Shown here: piece after piece, positions 54,142 to 64,000 of the stretch | Numbering within the stretch: the first letter of the stretch is position 1 | How the letters are laid out: each line of letters begins with the position of its first letter | Source of the DNA: Bryopsis sp. KO-2023 | Lineage: Eukaryota; Chlorophyta; Ulvophyceae; Bryopsidales; Bryopsidaceae | Assembly (NCBI GenBank): GCA_030272585.1 | Contig: BSYQ01000002.1 | Coordinates: 1,054,001 to 1,118,000, forward strand | DNA: 64,000 bases | Reading direction: 5' to 3' | Made by a program: the position numbers and the translations under genes | Notes under the pieces: model-generated | Seen by the model: only the letters and a program-made list of their open reading frames with translations | Told to the model about the DNA's origin: nothing | Databases searched by the model: none

Positions 54142-56422
54142 ATGAAGCTCTGCGAAATTTTCGTGCTCGCGACCTTGTTGGGGGTGTTGAGTGTGGAAGC
54201 TTCTGTCGCGGAACGAGGTAAGATCTTTTGTGGCAAAAGAACTGCCAAGGAAAGAGATTCGCTACGGCGACAAGAGCTTGTCTGAATAGATATCAGGGCT
54301 TAACGGAACACCTGCTCAACGACGCGCAGTGACTGGAAGAGAGTCGCTGCGACCAAGTTCCCCTTTCCAAACTCAAATTGTTTTTGTACGGAAAAGAATC
54401 CAGGAAAATACACCCGCGAAAGCCTCGCCTCACTCGCTGTCGCTCCAGGGTGTTTGTGTTTACCCAAGCGCTCCCAGCTCGCCAGAGTCGCACCTCTCGC
54501 TTGATTTCCTTTCGGGAAATGTTTCGTGGGGTCGCGCGGTGGGCTGCAGCGTTGCCTGCAGTGAATTTTTTGTCGTACAGAAAGCTTCATACCCTGTTTT
54601 TACGCGGCTTGGGTTTTGTTCTAGATACCATCAGCAAAATCGTCCATGAGAGGAAGCTTCTCCAAGACGTGGTCGGGCTGATTCAGGTGGGCTTGTCACC
54701 ATCCACTTTCCGGCATTTCTTTCAATTTGTTTCTCAGTGGCGTTCTAGATCGAAGGTGTTGAGTTTTTTTGTCTTCATAGGGAGGTTTCATAGCCGTGAA
54801 AGGACGATTTCCGTACATGGTTTCCTTGCGAGCGCAAGATAATTCACATGCATGCGGAGGGGTGTTGATCGATAAGAGTTGGGTATTATCTGCCGCTCAT
54901 TGCTTGGACGTGAATGCTCTTGTGGATGGGGAGCCCCTGGGATTGAATCCACAAGTGGTTATAGGAGCGCTCGGAATCACGGATGGCCCCAGTTTTGAAG
55001 ACGTCGAGGTTGATAGTGCAGTTAAAACAGAACGGCCATTTTTCGAAATATGATATGCTTCGTCCCGAAATATGTTTTTCACCAAGGCACTCGCGGTCAA
55101 TACATCTAGTTCTCAACATCGCTTCAATTAACATATTTGGGCTTCAAAATCCGCCCCATCGTTACTGTGGCTAGAGAACCACTGTACAAAACAACAAGAT
55201 AAGAATTCAAAAGGGAAGAATAAGAACATTATGTTAACATTACCCACTCACTTATGTCCGCTCCTCATTCATATGTTGCTCTGGCAAAGGTTTTTCTAGG
55301 AGAGGCTACTCTCCATCCTCGGTGGGACGGTAACCTGAAGAATGGTTTTGACATTGCACTCATCAAGCTTGCAACCCCCTCAAAACTCGAGCCTGTACAT
55401 CTAGCTGCAAAGGGTTCTTCTCTTAGAACGGGCAAGGTGTTGTCGGCACTTGGATGGGGATCCGAAGGAGGCGAAAGAAGATTGTCAATGAACCTGAAGT
55501 GGGCTAATGTAATTTTTCGGAGGAATGATCAATGCAATCTCGAGGAGGTTTGGAACAACATTATTAACCCTGAAATGATGTGTGCTGGAGGAACGCTAGC
55601 GGATACATCCGATGTGTGCGCAGGTGAAGCTCTCAAGGCCAATTTTGTTCTTTATTTATGGAAATACATAAATAAGTAGCACCTTTCAATTACTCGAACA
55701 TATGGCACCCATCTTTAAACAGAATAGAGACAATTAGAAAAATAAGACTAACCCCATGTGACACCACACATTCCCGATGGACGTAACGCCCCGGCCTCCA
55801 TGCAATCCCAATTTGTATCAACAACCGTAACAATCTCTTCCACTTTGTCTTTCTTTGGAAAATGAAACGTGGAGCATACATTCCTAAACGAGTTTTTATT
55901 TCTCGTCCAGGTGATTCAGGTGGGCCGCTGATCAGTCCACATTCACCCGGTGGAAAGGTCGAAAACGGAGACCCTTCTCTTGACTTCTTAGTGGGCCTTA
56001 CATCATTCAAATCAGTGCAAGGTTGCGGTAGCAACGAACCAATCACCTCCCAAAAACCAGCGGTATACACACGAGTATCAGAATTTCGTGATTGGATTGA
56101 AAGCGTAACGAGTGGAAGTAGGGAGGAGGGGGAGGAAACTACTACTGTGCCTCCAGCAATCACGCCAATTCTCGAAGGCGTGACGAGTGAAAGTAGGGAG
56201 GAGGGGGAGGAAACTACTACTGTGCCTCCAGCAATCACGCCAATTGTCACAACCGTCGACCCAATTGTGGCACCAAATGAAACAGTGGTGGAGACGACGT
56301 GTAGCGGATGTAAGCCCATAACATCAACGTTTTGTTTTTTTAACCCGACTAATCCACTTTGTCCCTTTAACCGGGATGGACTCTCTAGAGTTAACTCCCC
56401 CACGATAGGTCAGCAGGGTTGA
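54142..56422 (+). CDS. Secreted trypsin-like serine protease, family S1 (5 exons)
   Basis: Exons 54142-54217, 54625-54686, 54781-55008, 55290-55623 and 55911-56422 give 403 residues. Exon 1 is a signal peptide (Met-Lys-Leu-Cys-Glu-Ile-Phe-Val-Leu). Exon 2 is a short propeptide. Exon 3 starts Gly-Gly-Phe-Ile-Ala-Val-Lys-Gly-Arg-Phe-Pro-Tyr-Met-Val-Ser-Leu, the usual mature N-terminus, though preceded by Leu-Ile-Gln rather than Arg-Ile-Val. The catalytic triad is complete: Ser-Ala-Ala-His-Cys, Phe-Asp-Ile-Ala-Leu and Gly-Asp-Ser-Gly-Gly-Pro. The Asp six residues before the active Ser predicts cleavage after Lys/Arg. After the final helix (Val-Tyr-Thr-Arg-Val...Trp-Ile) comes an extra tail of about 85 residues with two copies of a Glu/Thr/Pro repeat (Glu-Glu-Gly-Glu-Glu-Thr-Thr-Thr-Val-Pro-Pro) and a Cys-rich end. 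Confidence 0.87.
56101..56254 (+). repeat. Tandem duplication in the protease tail
   Basis: agtagggaggagggggagga through cctccagcaatcacgccaat occurs twice in a row, about 75 bp apart, almost unchanged. It duplicates a 25-residue Glu/Thr/Pro unit, a likely O-glycosylated linker. Confidence 0.9.
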
Positions 56423-56732
56423 CTTTGTACGAGGTATGATGAGGGGACAGTGAGTCAGGTGCAGAGGGTGATAGGAGGGTTCACGATGTTAGTTGGCATG
56501 TGAGAATTAATGGAGTCGAATCGGACTTAGCGGCTGTTCGGGGATCGAGGTAGTAAGTGGGTTAGTCAGTTGCTGGAATCGCGGGAGTGTCGGCTGGTTG
56601 TTGTTTCGTTGTTCTTGTCGTTGAAAGAAGTTTTGACGTTTGGTTCTAGTGGAAAAGAGTGCGACAGTGAACGAAAATACAACACTATCATTATTCAGCA
56701 ATTTCATACGATTCATTTTTGTTTGTTAAAAT

Positions 56733-57222
56733 CAGAGATAGGACTTGGGCCAAATTTTTGGTCCGACTCCGGTCCGGTCCGGTTACGGTCGGGTTACGGT
56801 CACCGTACTACGGCCGTAACTCCGTACCGTAAGCGGAGTAATATGTTGTTTTTACGGTACGGAACAGGTACGGTATACCTACGACAGGCCCTAAATCACC
56901 GTGGTGTTAGAGTGTATGGTTATAGTCTGTAGGGTCGCGGGTTCGAATCCTTTTGGGTTCCTTTGGAATCGCGAGACCTTGCGAGGTGACTTTTTACGGT
57001 TTACGGTTGTTACGGTTGTTACGGTTGTTACGGTTGTTACGGTTGTTACGGTTGTTACGGTTGTTACGGCCGTTACGGTTCGGTACGGGGCGGTACGGAG
57101 AGGTACGAAGCTATGGTCACGGCCATAAAAGTACGATTTTCTGACCGAAAGTACTCCGGTTACGGTCCGGTTAAGGTGGTTACGATCCAGTTACGGTGAC
57201 CGTAACCGTAAAGTCATCTCTG
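56733..57222 (+). mobile_element. hAT-type miniature element with tRNA-Cys-like core, copy 4 (diverged)
   Basis: 490 bp, flanked by gttaaaat (56725-56732) and gttaaatt (57223-57230), one mismatch. The left end is intact; the right end has lost two bases (aagtcatctctg). Extra gttacggtt units make it longer. The B box region gggttcgaatcc is kept, but the A box and anticodon-loop region are degraded, so this is an older copy. Confidence 0.9.
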
Positions 57223-57230
57223 GTTAAATT

Positions 57231-58387
57231 ATCAGGATCGGGAGGGAAGAATCCGGCAGATTTACAAGGTGCTGAGACCACTGAAGATTTGAATGCCCGC
57301 TTTGAGGAACGTAAGTGGCTGACATGACGACTCTTTGGCGTTTGACGTCCTGAGACGTCAACAGGTGTCTTCGAAATTTCATGAAGACTTTTTCTTCTTC
57401 TTCTTCCTAAGACATCATCCAATGGCTTTATTGTAAAGCCCTACCCCCATGAAAATAAACTGGATATAAAACTCAAGCCTGTCCATGTGTTACAGTGTAT
57501 CATTGTTTGAAGCAAAAAGAAGTCGCCTTTAGGAGCGCCGTTGCACCATTTAAAGGTACGCACCTTCTAGTAGGAAGGAAAGAGAGTGATAACCAAAACT
57601 CAACGGACCCAATCTCAAACTCCCAGTGATGGGGAAAAGAGAGTGACCTATTTTCCATTTTCCCAAACCCATTCTCACAGGAGAGAAACAGAGTTGGCTG
57701 CCCATCATGGGTGGTAACATCCGAGTTGACTCTTGCATCAAGTGCGCCACCAAATTTGGTTTTAAAACCATCCCCTCGACCCGCAAACTCTGCTTCTGTG
57801 GAGAACAAAAGGGTTGACCAAACAACGTTATTGAGTCGACATTTAGCACAAAATTGCGGACCTTGATGATGGTGCCATCGTCTGGAACAACCGTCACTTG
57901 GTCAAACACTTCGTTAACTGAATTGGAGTTCACAAGGAGCACGTACGATTATGTGGTGGGTGCAACAGTGCTTCCAGCAGATCCGAAGCAGCCTTGTTTC
58001 GATGGAGGTGGACGGGGGCGTAAGCAATTCGTCAGTCAGGAAAATGGGTCTTATTCCTTCTTGGGACGTCCAGATATCCTACGTGGCTCGCTCCAAATTT
58101 CTCGCGCGATTGAGCTGCGGGGGTATGGCAATCGGAGAACGATCCAGTCATCGCCAGTCCAGTCACCTAGCCTCCAACTCTTCCCCTCAAGTCTCTCGAG
58201 ACCTGGTCCGCTAATGCGTTCAAACTACGTCACAAGGCGAGCAACCCAGCCTCATTTTCGCTCCGACGTTTCGCCATTCAATGCGGAGGAACTCAGTTCA
58301 TTCAACTGGACCAAATCTCAAGTACAAAGTTTGAATGTCGTCGCTTTCCAGCATCTGAGCTGTGCAGTGTTTCGTGGTGCGCCTTGA
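57231..58387 (+). other. Possible exons of an unidentified gene, or extra 3' exons of the protease gene
   Basis: An exon-like stretch at about 57233-57309 is bounded by attatcag and a strong donor (c|GTAAGT) and encodes Ser-Gly-Gly-Lys-Asn-Pro-Ala-Asp-Leu...Asn-Ala-Arg-Phe-Glu-Glu in phase 1. The protease gene has a phase-1 donor just before its stop (ATAG|GTCAGC, about 56407), so splicing to this exon would skip the stop, with the miniature element inside the intron. Further open stretches follow (57673-57860 and 57854-58387 plus; 57550-57942 minus), but no unique model can be drawn. The end of 58387 lies in the upstream repeat module, so coding there is doubtful. Confidence 0.3.
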
Positions 58388-59219
58388 ACGTATGTCTGCT
58401 GGCAAACTCCCAAATTTCGTTCGTAAGTCATGCTGCCGACGAAAAAACAGAAACCCACGATATACTTTCACCCACGAAAAAACCAACGGCGGAAACGCAC
58501 AACCCCCAATCGAAACCCCAACGCTCACCTTGTCACCTTGCCGCATCGATACCCTAAACCCTACACCAACCCTCCCCATGTCGCACATAGGAACCGTCCC
58601 TGGCGACTTTTAACGGCTTTTCGCACCGATGGGCGGTCAACCAAACAACAGGTGTCACTTTTTTTTCGTTGCGGATGGGGTTTTCGAAACCAAAACAACC
58701 GCAGCGGCACTACGACACTATCGACAAAAACGCACTCACAACTTCTCAGAAAACCCTTGAGCGGCTTCGTCTCGATCAGCACCTTCAACGACTGCGTTTA
58801 CAGAGTGCCTCGTGACGCGTCCGCACCATCAACACCTCTCGCCGGTGTGATTCTGGGTCTCCATGCGAACAGCAGCACCTGTGTGTGGTGAGTTTACGCT
58901 CCTGAAAGATCCAGCCTGCGAAAAAAAACAGGGAAGCGATCAGCTGTCGTCGGAAAAGCGACGCCCCAACAACCGCAGCGGCACTGTGAGAAAAAGCTCA
59001 GTGCCCACTTACCAGAGTTTACCCCCACGTAACGATCCCAACAAGAATGATGGCTGGGAAGTACGGACGTTTAAGATCTATCTGCACAGCACACACACAA
59101 AGACGGGTGTTTGGGATCGATAACAGGCGCAAAACGAGAAACGTCTCGACAGATCGAGTAAGCAATGCAACGTACCGACGAGTGGGTGGGTTACGGTAGC
59201 GCTCCTGCTGGAGCGCTAC

Positions 59220-59293
59220 CTCCACGGAGACAGACTGGCGGTGCAAAACAGCGCCGCCACGAAAACAGCCTCCAGCGCCGACCAAGAAGTCAT
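59220..59293 (-). CDS. Possible signal-peptide exon of a secreted protein
   Basis: From ATG at 59293 the frame encodes Met-Thr-Ser-Trp-Ser-Ala-Leu-Glu-Ala-Val-Phe-Val-Ala-Ala-Leu-Phe-Cys, a good signal sequence, and meets a donor (AG|GTAGCG) in phase 2 at 59219. A phase-2 acceptor (tttctcacag, about 59000) leads into an open frame with three adjacent Cys, but this splice is speculative. The donor lies in a perfect hairpin (59195-59220). Confidence 0.35.
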
Positions 59294-60408
59294 GATGCAA
59301 ACACCTAACAGTAAAAAAAAAGGAGGGCAAGGAATATCAACAACGATCTGAGTTACGACACCTTGCTTTATCCCGGAAAACGCTGCCGCGAGTTGTACAG
59401 CATAAGCGCTGCGTCAACCCTTGGTGTTGTATTTGTTATGTGCTGGCGCCACGATCGAGATATCTCTGACTGACTGTCAATGGAGCGCGCGTGAGGTCTT
59501 ACTCAGCTTTACTATGAAGGGGGGTAAGACTCCATCATATCGCCGCCTTTGATTTTTTCGTCAGGTAAGATCGCGATCGGTGGAGGCGTTGTGTGTTTCT
59601 AAGAACTCGATTCGATAGGCGGCGGTAAAAAAACCGCCAAAGCCAACTACCAGAGGTCAAAAGTAGTTTGCTGTGGAGTGAAACTGGCCGAGGGGTTGGG
59701 TTTTGTTCTACACACAGCCCCATACCAAAACTGCTCGAGCATACAACAGGTGTGCGTTTCGGAAAAAACGCTTTTTCGCGCCAGATATCGTCGTTTTACA
59801 AAAAAAAGAAGGGATACAAAATCAAAGAAGCGTTAAGAAAAAACGAAACGCCAGCGTTTCCCATAACGCACAGTTCATGTATGCCCCCCAACCAACCGAA
59901 CAAAAATATGACAAAAGACTCGACAGGCCTGAACCTATCGGTTCAACGGGGGAGTGTATCTCCTCCGTCGACTGGAAAAACAAAAAAGTGTAAAAACAAC
60001 GCTGAACAAGAATCAAAAAGTGTAAAAACAATGCTGAACAAAAATCAAAAAGTGGTCAAAACAGTGATGAACGACAAAAAAAGTTGTCAAAAAAAAGTGT
60101 TTTTCGCCCGCCGACAGCACGCTTCTTTTCCAAATATGACTTGACGCTTGGCGCACGCGACGAGCGGGTCGGTCCTCCTCTAGTTATAACTGCACACCAA
60201 AAAAAAATCGATAAGTCCACAGCCAAGTTGATCAACCAAAAATAGTACAAGATATGCCAGGCCAGACCCTACAGCATCGGGGTGAGTACAAAAGGAAAAT
60301 TCACGGGGGGGGAACAAATCGTGCAACAACCCCCCCAAAAAAAACAAACATAAATAAAAAAATAAAGAAAGAAATCGTGCACACACACACTCCGACACTG
60401 TCGACCAC
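59294..60408. other. Intergenic, nothing firm
   Basis: A 158-codon open frame at 59668-60144 is Lys/Asn-rich with short internal repeats (aaaaagtg, gctgaacaa) and is not supported. A copy of the dispersed repeat lies at 60230-60282. Confidence 0.4.
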
Positions 60409-61025
60409 TCACAACTTGCCAAACTTTCTGGCGCTCGAGACGTTTTCCACCAACAGCTGCTCCTCCGACAACGCCTCCCCATTCACTCCTGCAACTTCGC
60501 GGAACCTCTCGACGCGCCCGCATCCACAACCCCATTTGCCCTTATGTTTCCAGTCCTCGATCCAGGGCGAGGTCAAGTAGCACTCGCGTTTCTCAGTGAT
60601 ATACGACCAGCGGTTGCAATCTGCGGAACAAAAGGTGTCACCTAGCGTCGCCCGTTAAAAAAAACAACCACGAAACACAAAGACGAAACTCCCAGGTGTG
60701 GATTCTTACCCGAGCGTTGTTTGCAGTAATTGCAGCACTCCCCGCGGCTGGAGACATTCTCTATCGTCCTGCGGAACGAAAACGACAGATCTTGGTGAAA
60801 TAACAACAGGTTTGGACAGACTGACAGGGAAAACACACTGAAGCGGAAAAACAAACGTCTGCCCCCTCCGCAGACAGCCCTTGGGCGTTTTGCAACTTAC
60901 TCGAATCTTGGATCTTTGTCCCAGTAACAGTCGTTGTCATAGGTGCATTGAGTGTAGGAGGCCGCGACGCTGAAGAGCGCCAACACGACGACGGCGGAAA
61001 GAACGAACGAAGAAGAAGAAACCAT
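60409..61025 (-). CDS. Secreted Cys-rich PAN/apple-like protein (3 exons)
   Basis: Exons on the minus strand are 60901-61025, 60710-60768 and 60409-60620, giving 131 residues. The start (ATG 61025) opens a strong signal peptide (Ser-rich then Val-Leu-Ser-Ala-Val-Val-Val-Leu-Ala-Leu-Phe). Donors are GA|GTAAGT and G|GTAAGA, with Cgcag acceptors, phases 2 and 1. The mature part has the spacing of a PAN/apple-type module: Cys-Thr-Tyr...Asp-Cys-Tyr-Trp, Ile-Glu-Asn-Val-Ser-Ser, Glu-Cys-Cys-Asn-Tyr-Cys, Asp-Cys-Asn-Arg-Trp-Ser-Tyr, Glu-Cys-Tyr-Leu, then Trp-Gly-Cys-Gly-Cys-Gly. PAN domains bind proteins or carbohydrates; this assignment is by pattern only. The C-terminal 45 residues are charged and Cys-free. 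Confidence 0.75.
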
Positions 61026-63851
61026 GTTTGAGGGAGGTAGCTGGGGGACTATAACCAAAACAGGGCCAAGAGGGCGTTTTTGTAGCGAGATACAACTGCG
61101 AACACTACAGCGTGTGCGCTGAGTCGAGCTTCCATGTCGGACTCGCTGTGCGCTGAGATATCTTTTTGAGATCTCCGTGGCTGCGCCCATGTTGTGGTGG
61201 GAGTAAACCACTGCTCCGACACCATTAGAGCATCCCCACCGCGGAACTCATCCTCATCTCAACTCGCCCACGTGCGAGCGAATCGCGACTATCGTTACAA
61301 GTTCGCAGCGAAGTTACGTGATTTTCGAGCTGAGAAATTGAGGCCGACCTCATTTCGGTAACTTACGCCGATTTTTTTCGCTTCACATTTGACATGGGAT
61401 GCGTGATAGTCTGACATATGGCAGCGGGGCTGTCTGTCTGACTCAGTCGCTCGGCGCGGTTTTCCTTCCTTTGCTGTGAAGCGGGGGGCAGGTATCGTTC
61501 TGTCACACTAGAAAGGGGGAAGATATCTTTTACTCATTGCCATTCCTGCACAAAAATCAAAAAAGGATTCTATGATTCCTGCACTAGCGATTGCATGAAC
61601 ACAGCCCAGGCGGTCTACCACAGGCAGGCCTCTTGATTTGAAGTGCACAACCTGTCCTGATTTCACAAAGCTGAATCCAGTCTGCAGACTGCAGTAAAAA
61701 CTGCAACAAAACTTTTACACCGTGGGTGATACACGAACACCCAAAAAGGAAAGACAAGCTCTTTCTGCCCATATCGCGCGTTGTAAGAACTCAGTCCGAC
61801 TCGTTTGCGTTTCTACGTCCCTGACGTTCAAACCCGAACGTAAAAAAAAACAACAATCGTGTTGTGATTATGATAAAGTGGTTGTACTTTCGGAGCTCGA
61901 GCTCGTTTGGCTGCTGGGGAGACCCAGTCAAAAGTTGTTAGAGGGAGCCGCCCAGGTGACAAACTTGCGTGCGCATCAGAAATAACTTTTTTTTTCGTTG
62001 GAAAGGGGGGGGTAATGTGGTTCAGCAACGATCCCATGGATTTGGTGGAGTGCCACTCAGCACTCAGCACTCAGCAGTGCTGTTTTTTTTTTTTTAGACC
62101 CAAATCTGTCCGCGACTCTTCAGCAGTGCTGTTGGTTGGGCTTAATTTTTTTCTTTTTCTTTCCCCCGATTCTATGGGCTCCTACCTGGCATGTCTTGTA
62201 AAAACGTTTTGGTCGGTTGGCGCCATTGGTGGCGGCGATCGGCAGGCGTTACGTTTCACAATTCTTTCCGCGCGACTGCTGCGCCGCTTGGACCACTTGC
62301 ACAGAGCACACGCGCAAAGGAGTTCGTTGGACGAGCCAGGCACTTGCAAGATTGTTTGTTGAGGTACGATTTACAGTGTGGATTCCACACACTTTCTGCG
62401 CAAACGCACGTTGGGTTGCGGAGCACGACCCCCCTTGCCAGGTCGAAGGAAGAAATGTTGGCAAGGCTGATTCATTGCCAAAGCACCTGGATATGAAACA
62501 CCTGGATATGAAACAATACACAGATATTGTATCCTGCTGTGCAGACTATTTTCCTCACTGTAATAACCCAGTTTTGTCGAAGAGGTTCTGCTCCTGCTGT
62601 TATTTTTGTTGATTAATTGGAGAGGTGGTACCACCTCTTCAATCAATCAACAAAAATTACCACTGGTGAGAATCCAGTTTTTGTCAAACCAGCATAAGCA
62701 GGGGTCGCTCATGCTGTGTTGGTTGAAGAGATGGTGGTAATTTGGTTTTGTCGAAGCAGTTTTGCAGATTCTGCTCCTTCCCATTTTGATTGATTGATTG
62801 ATTCGAGAGTTTTTGTTACAGGTACAACACCCCAGGTGGTGGTTGAAAAAGCAAACAAACATTTTTCTGTACATGGTTGATGACTACCCCCCCCCCCACA
62901 AACATGGATTTTTTCCATGCATGCATTTTTTCTGTACATGGTTGATCATAACCCCCCCCTCAAACATGGATTTTTTCCATGCATGCATGGAGCATACCAC
63001 AATGTTCCATAAACGCTGATTATCTCACAACAATTTACATGCACAGTCTGACACCCCATCAGTTTATCCAACCACCAAACCCTGGGAGCTGATCGAAAAA
63101 AAAAAACACGCCATTTTTACGCAGAATTTTTCATGTTCTTTTTCTGCAAAAGATCTTTTCATGCCAAAAAGAAAGATTTATCATGCTGGCCCCTTCAGCA
63201 TCCTTTCAAAAGTTTCCCCATATAATTGCCCAAACAAGCAATACGCCTTATTCAGGAGGCTTCGTTCCTTCCCTTTCCTTGTGTTTGGTTTTCAACCATT
63301 CAAAGAAAGGTCAGGGTGGGGTTTTTATAACCCAGGAGGGAAAAATTCCCATACCCTCCCCCCCCCCAAAAAAAAGGTGATAAAACCCCCACACCCTTCA
63401 TATGACTGGAAACTAACACCCCCCCCCCTCTTTTACAAAAAAAATGATCACCTGCCACCCCCTCTTATATTTAAAACTGCAACTGGGGTCATTATTACCC
63501 CATTGCCAGCACGACACCTTTTCCCCCAAGTGAAAAATTACCAAGCAAAGCTTTTCAATCCAGCAGCTTGCTGGTATATATATTGCTCCCAATCATATAC
63601 CTCCAGCCCCTGACCTCAGCAAAACCACCATACATTCATATCATATATATATACATATATATATCATATATTCCCCCAACCCCCCCACCACCACCATATG
63701 TTGCTCTGTACTCCTGACCTGCTCAAAAACCCAATCATACAGCCCCCCACCCCATGACCTCAACAAAACCCCACACTCTCTCCCCCATCCCATGCATGCA
63801 TGCGCTAACAAATCCCCAATAAGTATAATGATCTTCCTGATCAGTGAAACC
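61026..63851. other. Intergenic: hairpin, tandem repeat, C-rich low complexity
   Basis: A copy of the dispersed repeat lies at 62163-62220, a large inverted repeat at 62603-62656, and a tandem pair of about 68 bp at 62870-62995 (ctgtacatggttgat, aacatggattttttccatgc). From 63350 the sequence is rich in C runs and TA repeats. No gene is seen. Confidence 0.45.
62603..62656. repeat. Inverted repeat (hairpin)
   Basis: tttttgttgattaattggagaggtgg and its near-exact complement ccacctcttcaatcaatcaacaaaaa flank a central ta. The central 18 bp are a perfect palindrome. Confidence 0.9.
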
Positions 63852-63998
63852 TTAGTTTGCAGTGCAGGTGTCAATGTAAGCCGCCAAAGCAGGAGACAAA
63901 ATATCCAACTGCATGGAGCTCGTGTCGACGTTCAGCTCGTCCGCCTGGATGTTCAACTCAGTAGCATTCCCCTGGATACCCTTAATGGTGTCCGTCCC
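63852..63998 (-). CDS. 3' exon of an unidentified gene, cut by the window end
   Basis: The last 48 codons of a minus-strand frame end in TAA at 63852-63854. The other two frames are closed and codon use is typical of the spliced genes here. The peptide is helical and polar (Ile-Gln-Gly-Asn-Ala-Thr-Glu-Leu-Asn-Ile-Gln-Ala-Asp-Glu-Leu) and ends Ile-Asp-Thr-Cys-Thr-Ala-Asn. No family is recognised. The rest lies beyond position 64000. Confidence 0.65.
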   Translation of the reverse strand, partial: GTDTIKGIQGNATELNIQADELNVDTSSMQLDILSPALAAYIDTCTAN

Positions 63999-64000
63999 CA

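Noticed and set aside
58545-58565. Telomere-like text (accctaaaccctacaccaac)
   Set aside because: Only two imperfect units, inside a 70-bp block that recurs at 34.3 kb; not a telomere or a chromosome end.
59668-60144. 158-codon Lys/Asn-rich open frame
   Set aside because: AT-rich with short internal repeats and no signal, domain or splice support.

Overview
This window looks like nuclear DNA of a eukaryote. Its genes have short GT-AG introns whose phases fit when the exons are joined, several genes have TATA-like boxes, and there is a eukaryotic-type leucine tRNA, a DIRS/Ngaro-type retrotransposon and several families of small DNA transposons. The lineage cannot be fixed from sequence alone. 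The mix of F-box/WD40 proteins, a trypsin-like protease with a Thr/Pro tail, a LysM-like secreted protein, a PAN-like Cys-rich protein and hydroxyproline-rich-glycoprotein-like proteins fits an alga, another protist or a fungus-like organism. No bacterial operon structure is present. All exon models below were built by hand from splice signals and reading phase.

Layout. 1-12.6 kb holds a secreted Gly-rich peptide gene, an intron-containing F-box/WD40 gene (minus), a decayed relative of a 606-aa protein, an intronless F-box/WD40 gene (minus) and a LysM-like secreted protein gene. 13-16.5 kb holds two different hAT-type miniature elements, two tandem genes of a new-looking secreted peptide family, and tRNA-Leu(CAA). 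19.4-30.5 kb holds a third hAT-type miniature element, then a large inverted duplication whose two arms each carry a secreted Pro-rich (PPPSTPA) gene, arranged tail to tail. 32.7-42.7 kb holds two more members of the secreted peptide family in inverted orientation, on either side of a decayed Ngaro-like retrotransposon with split direct repeats; two identical-length hAT miniature elements are nested in that retrotransposon. 43.7-48.3 kb holds a TA-flanked inverted-repeat element and a second intron-containing F-box/WD40 gene. 50-64 kb holds a 606-aa single-exon ORF, a WD40 pseudogene fragment, a five-exon S1 protease gene, a fourth hAT miniature element, a possible secreted-protein exon, a PAN-like secreted protein gene and the 3' end of an unidentified gene.

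The most notable system is a family of four small secreted proteins (14.6, 15.2, 32.9 and 42.4 kb). All have two exons, an almost invariant signal-peptide exon, one phase-1 intron and a mature domain with a WC...C...CC pattern. Three of them share a promoter with fixed spacing: TACGTCAG-like site about 200 bp, and TATA-like box about 120 bp, before the ATG. The most notable element is the 465-bp hAT-type miniature element that carries a tRNA-Cys-like core with intact A and B boxes. It is present four times, each with an 8-bp target duplication, and one copy splits the tyrosine recombinase gene of the Ngaro-like element exactly in frame.
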